Notes under the pieces: model-generated
Database searches by the model: none
What the model was told of the DNA's origin: nothing
The model's input: the letters and a program-made list of their open reading frames with translations, nothing else
Part shown: piece by piece, positions 62,483-64,000 of the stretch
Layout of the letters: the number at the start of each line of letters is the position of its first letter
Numbering within the stretch: the stretch's first letter is position 1
Translations under genes and position numbers: made by a program
DNA from: Limnohabitans sp. T6-20
GTDB taxonomy: Bacteria > Pseudomonadota > Gammaproteobacteria > Burkholderiales > Burkholderiaceae_C
Assembly: GCF_003063505.1 (NCBI RefSeq)
Contig: NZ_NERW01000003.1
Span: forward strand, 496,001-560,000
Length of the DNA stretch: 64,000 bases
Direction of reading: 5' to 3'

Positions 62483-62950
62483 GTGCAACTGAACATCAAC
62501 GGCCAAAGCCGCACATCCACCGCCGACCCGAGCATGCCCCTGCTATGGGTGCTGCGCGATGAATTGAACCTCACGGGCACCAAATTCGGCTGCGGCATCG
62601 CCGCTTGCGGGGCCTGCACAGTCCATGTCGACGGCCAGCCCGTGCGCTCTTGCGTGATGCCAGTATCGGCGGTGGCCAATCAAGCCATCAAGACCATCGA
62701 ATCTTTGGGCACGACAGAAAAACCGCACCCCTTGCAAACCGCATGGATCGCAGAGCAAGTGCCGCAATGCGGTTACTGCCAAAGCGGCATGCTGATGGCC
62801 GCCGCCGCCCTGCTCGAAAAAAACCCCAACCCCAGCGACGCCGACATTGACGCCGCCATGACCAACCTGTGCCGCTGCGGCACTTACCAGCGCGTGCGCG
62901 CCGCCATCCACCGCGCTGCTGCGCAAATGAAGAAAGGCGGTGCCGCATGA
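62483..62950 (+). CDS. 2Fe-2S subunit of a molybdenum hydroxylase (IorA type)
   Basis: The 155-residue small subunit carries electrons from the molybdenum site. First cluster cysteines are C37, C42, C45 and C57 (CGIAACGAC...C). The second cluster has C96, C99, C130 and C132 (CGYC and CRC). This matches isoquinoline 1-oxidoreductase alpha and similar aldehyde/heteroaromatic oxidoreductases. The GTG start at 62483 has GGGAG upstream. Its stop overlaps the large subunit gene (ATGA). Confidence 0.92.
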   Translation: MQLNINGQSRTSTADPSMPLLWVLRDELNLTGTKFGCGIAACGACTVHVDGQPVRSCVMPVSAVANQAIKTIESLGTTEKPHPLQTAWIAEQVPQCGYCQSGMLMAAAALLEKNPNPSDADIDAAMTNLCRCGTYQRVRAAIHRAAAQMKKGGAA

Positions 62951-64000
62951 AACGCCGCACCTGGTTACTCAGCGCGCTCGGCGCGACCGGCGCATTGGTC
63001 GTCGGATGGGGCGTCATGCCCGCCCGCTCGCGACTGGGCTCACCCGAACTCATGCTCAAAACCCAAGGCGATGTCGCCCTGAACGGCTGGATCAAGATCG
63101 CTGCCGACGGCGCCGTGGTGCTGGCCATGCCTCGCAGCGAAATGGGCCAAGGCGTGCACACGGCGCTGGCCATGCTGGTGGCCGAAGAACTCGATGTGCC
63201 ATTGAGCCGTGTGCGTCTGGAGCAAGCCGGTGGCGACAGCATTTACGGCAACGTGGCCATGCTGGTCGCCAGCCTGCCCTTTCACCCGCTGGACAGCGAA
63301 GGCGAGCACAAACCCACCAAGATCAAGATGGGCGAATGGCTGGTGGGCAAAGTCGCCCGCGAACTGGGCCTCAACGCCACTGGCGGCTCGTCTTCGATTG
63401 CCGACTTGTGGGACCCTTTGCGCATGGCCGCTGCCACGGCGCGAGCCAGCTTGTTGCAAGCCGCTGCTTCGGCTTGGAAAGCACCCGCCAGCGAAATCAC
63501 GGTGGCGCATGGCGTGATGCAACACGCGTCGGGAAAATCGGCGCACTACGGCCAGATGGTGGCCGCTGCTTCGGGCAGCACGCCCTCGGGCATCCAAACC
63601 AAATCGCGCCAGAAGTGGCAACTCATCGGTCAAGCCGCGCCGCGCACCGACATCCCGTCCAAAGTCACAGGCCAAGCCACGTTCGGCTTGGACGTGCGTC
63701 TGCCTGGCATGCTGTTTGCCGCTGTGCAAATGTGTCCCATGCTGAGCGGCAGCGCTGCGTCCATGGACACGAAAGACGCCTTGGCGTTGAAAGGCGTTTC
63801 CAAAGTTGTGCCGCTCGACGCCTGGGGCGGCGGCACTGCAGGCTTGGCCGTGGTGGGACAAACCACCTGGCACGCACGCCAAGGCGTGCAGGCCGTCAAA
63901 GTGCAGTGGCAGGCCCCTGCCAAGGGCGCAGTGGACACCCAGCGCATCCAGGCCAACTTGCTCAAGGCCTTGAACGAAGAAAGTGGCTTCACTTTCCACG
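62947..64000 (+). CDS. Molybdopterin large subunit (IorB type), C-terminal part cut off by window edge
   Basis: The first 351 residues of a roughly 700-residue molybdenum hydroxylase subunit are present. The start [17 protein letters not shown] is a twin-arginine-type signal (RR, then a hydrophobic stretch), so the enzyme is probably periplasmic. [23 protein letters not shown], near residue 64, is the molybdopterin-cytosine-dinucleotide motif of the isoquinoline/aldehyde oxidoreductase family. With a separate 2Fe-2S subunit and no FAD subunit in view, electrons would go to a cytochrome c. The substrate is not known. Confidence 0.9.
   Translation, partial: MKRRTWLLSALGATGALVVGWGVMPARSRLGSPELMLKTQGDVALNGWIKIAADGAVVLAMPRSEMGQGVHTALAMLVAEELDVPLSRVRLEQAGGDSIYGNVAMLVASLPFHPLDSEGEHKPTKIKMGEWLVGKVARELGLNATGGSSSIADLWDPLRMAAATARASLLQAAASAWKAPASEITVAHGVMQHASGKSAHYGQMVAAASGSTPSGIQTKSRQKWQLIGQAAPRTDIPSKVTGQATFGLDVRLPGMLFAAVQMCPMLSGSAASMDTKDALALKGVSKVVPLDAWGGGTAGLAVVGQTTWHARQGVQAVKVQWQAPAKGAVDTQRIQANLLKALNEESGFTFH

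Noticed and set aside
1..64000. CRISPR arrays, prophage or insertion sequences
   Set aside because: No regularly spaced direct repeats, transposase or phage structural genes were seen in reading the window. Only short palindromic repeats were found.

Overview
The window is about 60% G+C, almost fully coding, and reads as an ordinary chromosomal segment of a betaproteobacterium of the Burkholderiales, most likely Comamonadaceae (a freshwater Limnohabitans or Rhodoferax-like organism). That assignment is inference. It rests on protein similarity by eye (BktB-type thiolase, DUF3579 next to argDF, the rpsP-rimM-trmD-rplS order, the kynB-kynU-kynA order) and on base composition. No phage, transposase, CRISPR array, rRNA or tRNA was seen.

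Layout. 1-5 kb (minus strand): the start of an acyltransferase-3 membrane protein, a nitronate monooxygenase, a long acyl-CoA dehydrogenase, and the electron-transfer flavoprotein genes etfA and etfB. 5-8 kb (plus): a three-gene TRAP transporter. 8-15 kb: an MscS channel, a crotonase-fold protein lacking the catalytic acids, an HDAC-family deacetylase, MltB, a bicupin, an SDR enzyme and a NUDT19-like Nudix protein. 15-20 kb: an Hpt protein, DusC, an acetyltransferase, and a di-haem plus tri-haem cytochrome c pair. 20-27 kb: BktB thiolase, RidA, PlsY, YbaK, an aldo/keto reductase, an acyl-CoA synthetase and a hydrolase. 27-33 kb: a PagP-like secreted protein, prfB with its programmed frameshift, pepN and fbp. 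33-41 kb: a NYN protein, NudL, a CobD-like protein, the M48 protease-phhB-rsgA operon, orn and an RhlE-like helicase. 41-46 kb: the rpsP-rimM-trmD-rplS cluster, an acetyltransferase, the Pit phosphate transporter and its DUF47 partner. 46-55 kb: a tightly overlapping operon (AI-2E exporter, hda, HAD phosphatase, pcnB, folK, DUF486), then purM, a SirB1 protein and murJ. 55-64 kb: rpsT, DUF3579, argD-argF, two small coupled genes, the kynurenine pathway kynB-kynU-kynA, and the start of an IorAB-type molybdenum hydroxylase.

Functional threads. Acyl-CoA metabolism recurs: ETF, acyl-CoA dehydrogenase, thiolase, acyl-CoA synthetase and SDR. Electrons from the acyl-CoA dehydrogenase would pass to ETF, and a palindrome in front of etfBA looks like a regulator site. 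The kyn genes turn N-formylkynurenine and kynurenine into anthranilate, and they are flanked on both sides by REP-type palindrome pairs. The cytochrome c pair has no dehydrogenase beside it and resembles the electron-accepting subunits used by IorAB-type enzymes, such as the one at the right edge.

The least explained features are non-coding. They are a family of paired REP-like palindromes at three sites, a 97-nt inverted repeat between two terminators after rpsT, terminator-like hairpins placed where they could control translation or elongation (dctP/dctQ, the argD leader, the acyltransferase start), and candidate operators before etfB and argD. I found no convincing wholly new multi-gene system.
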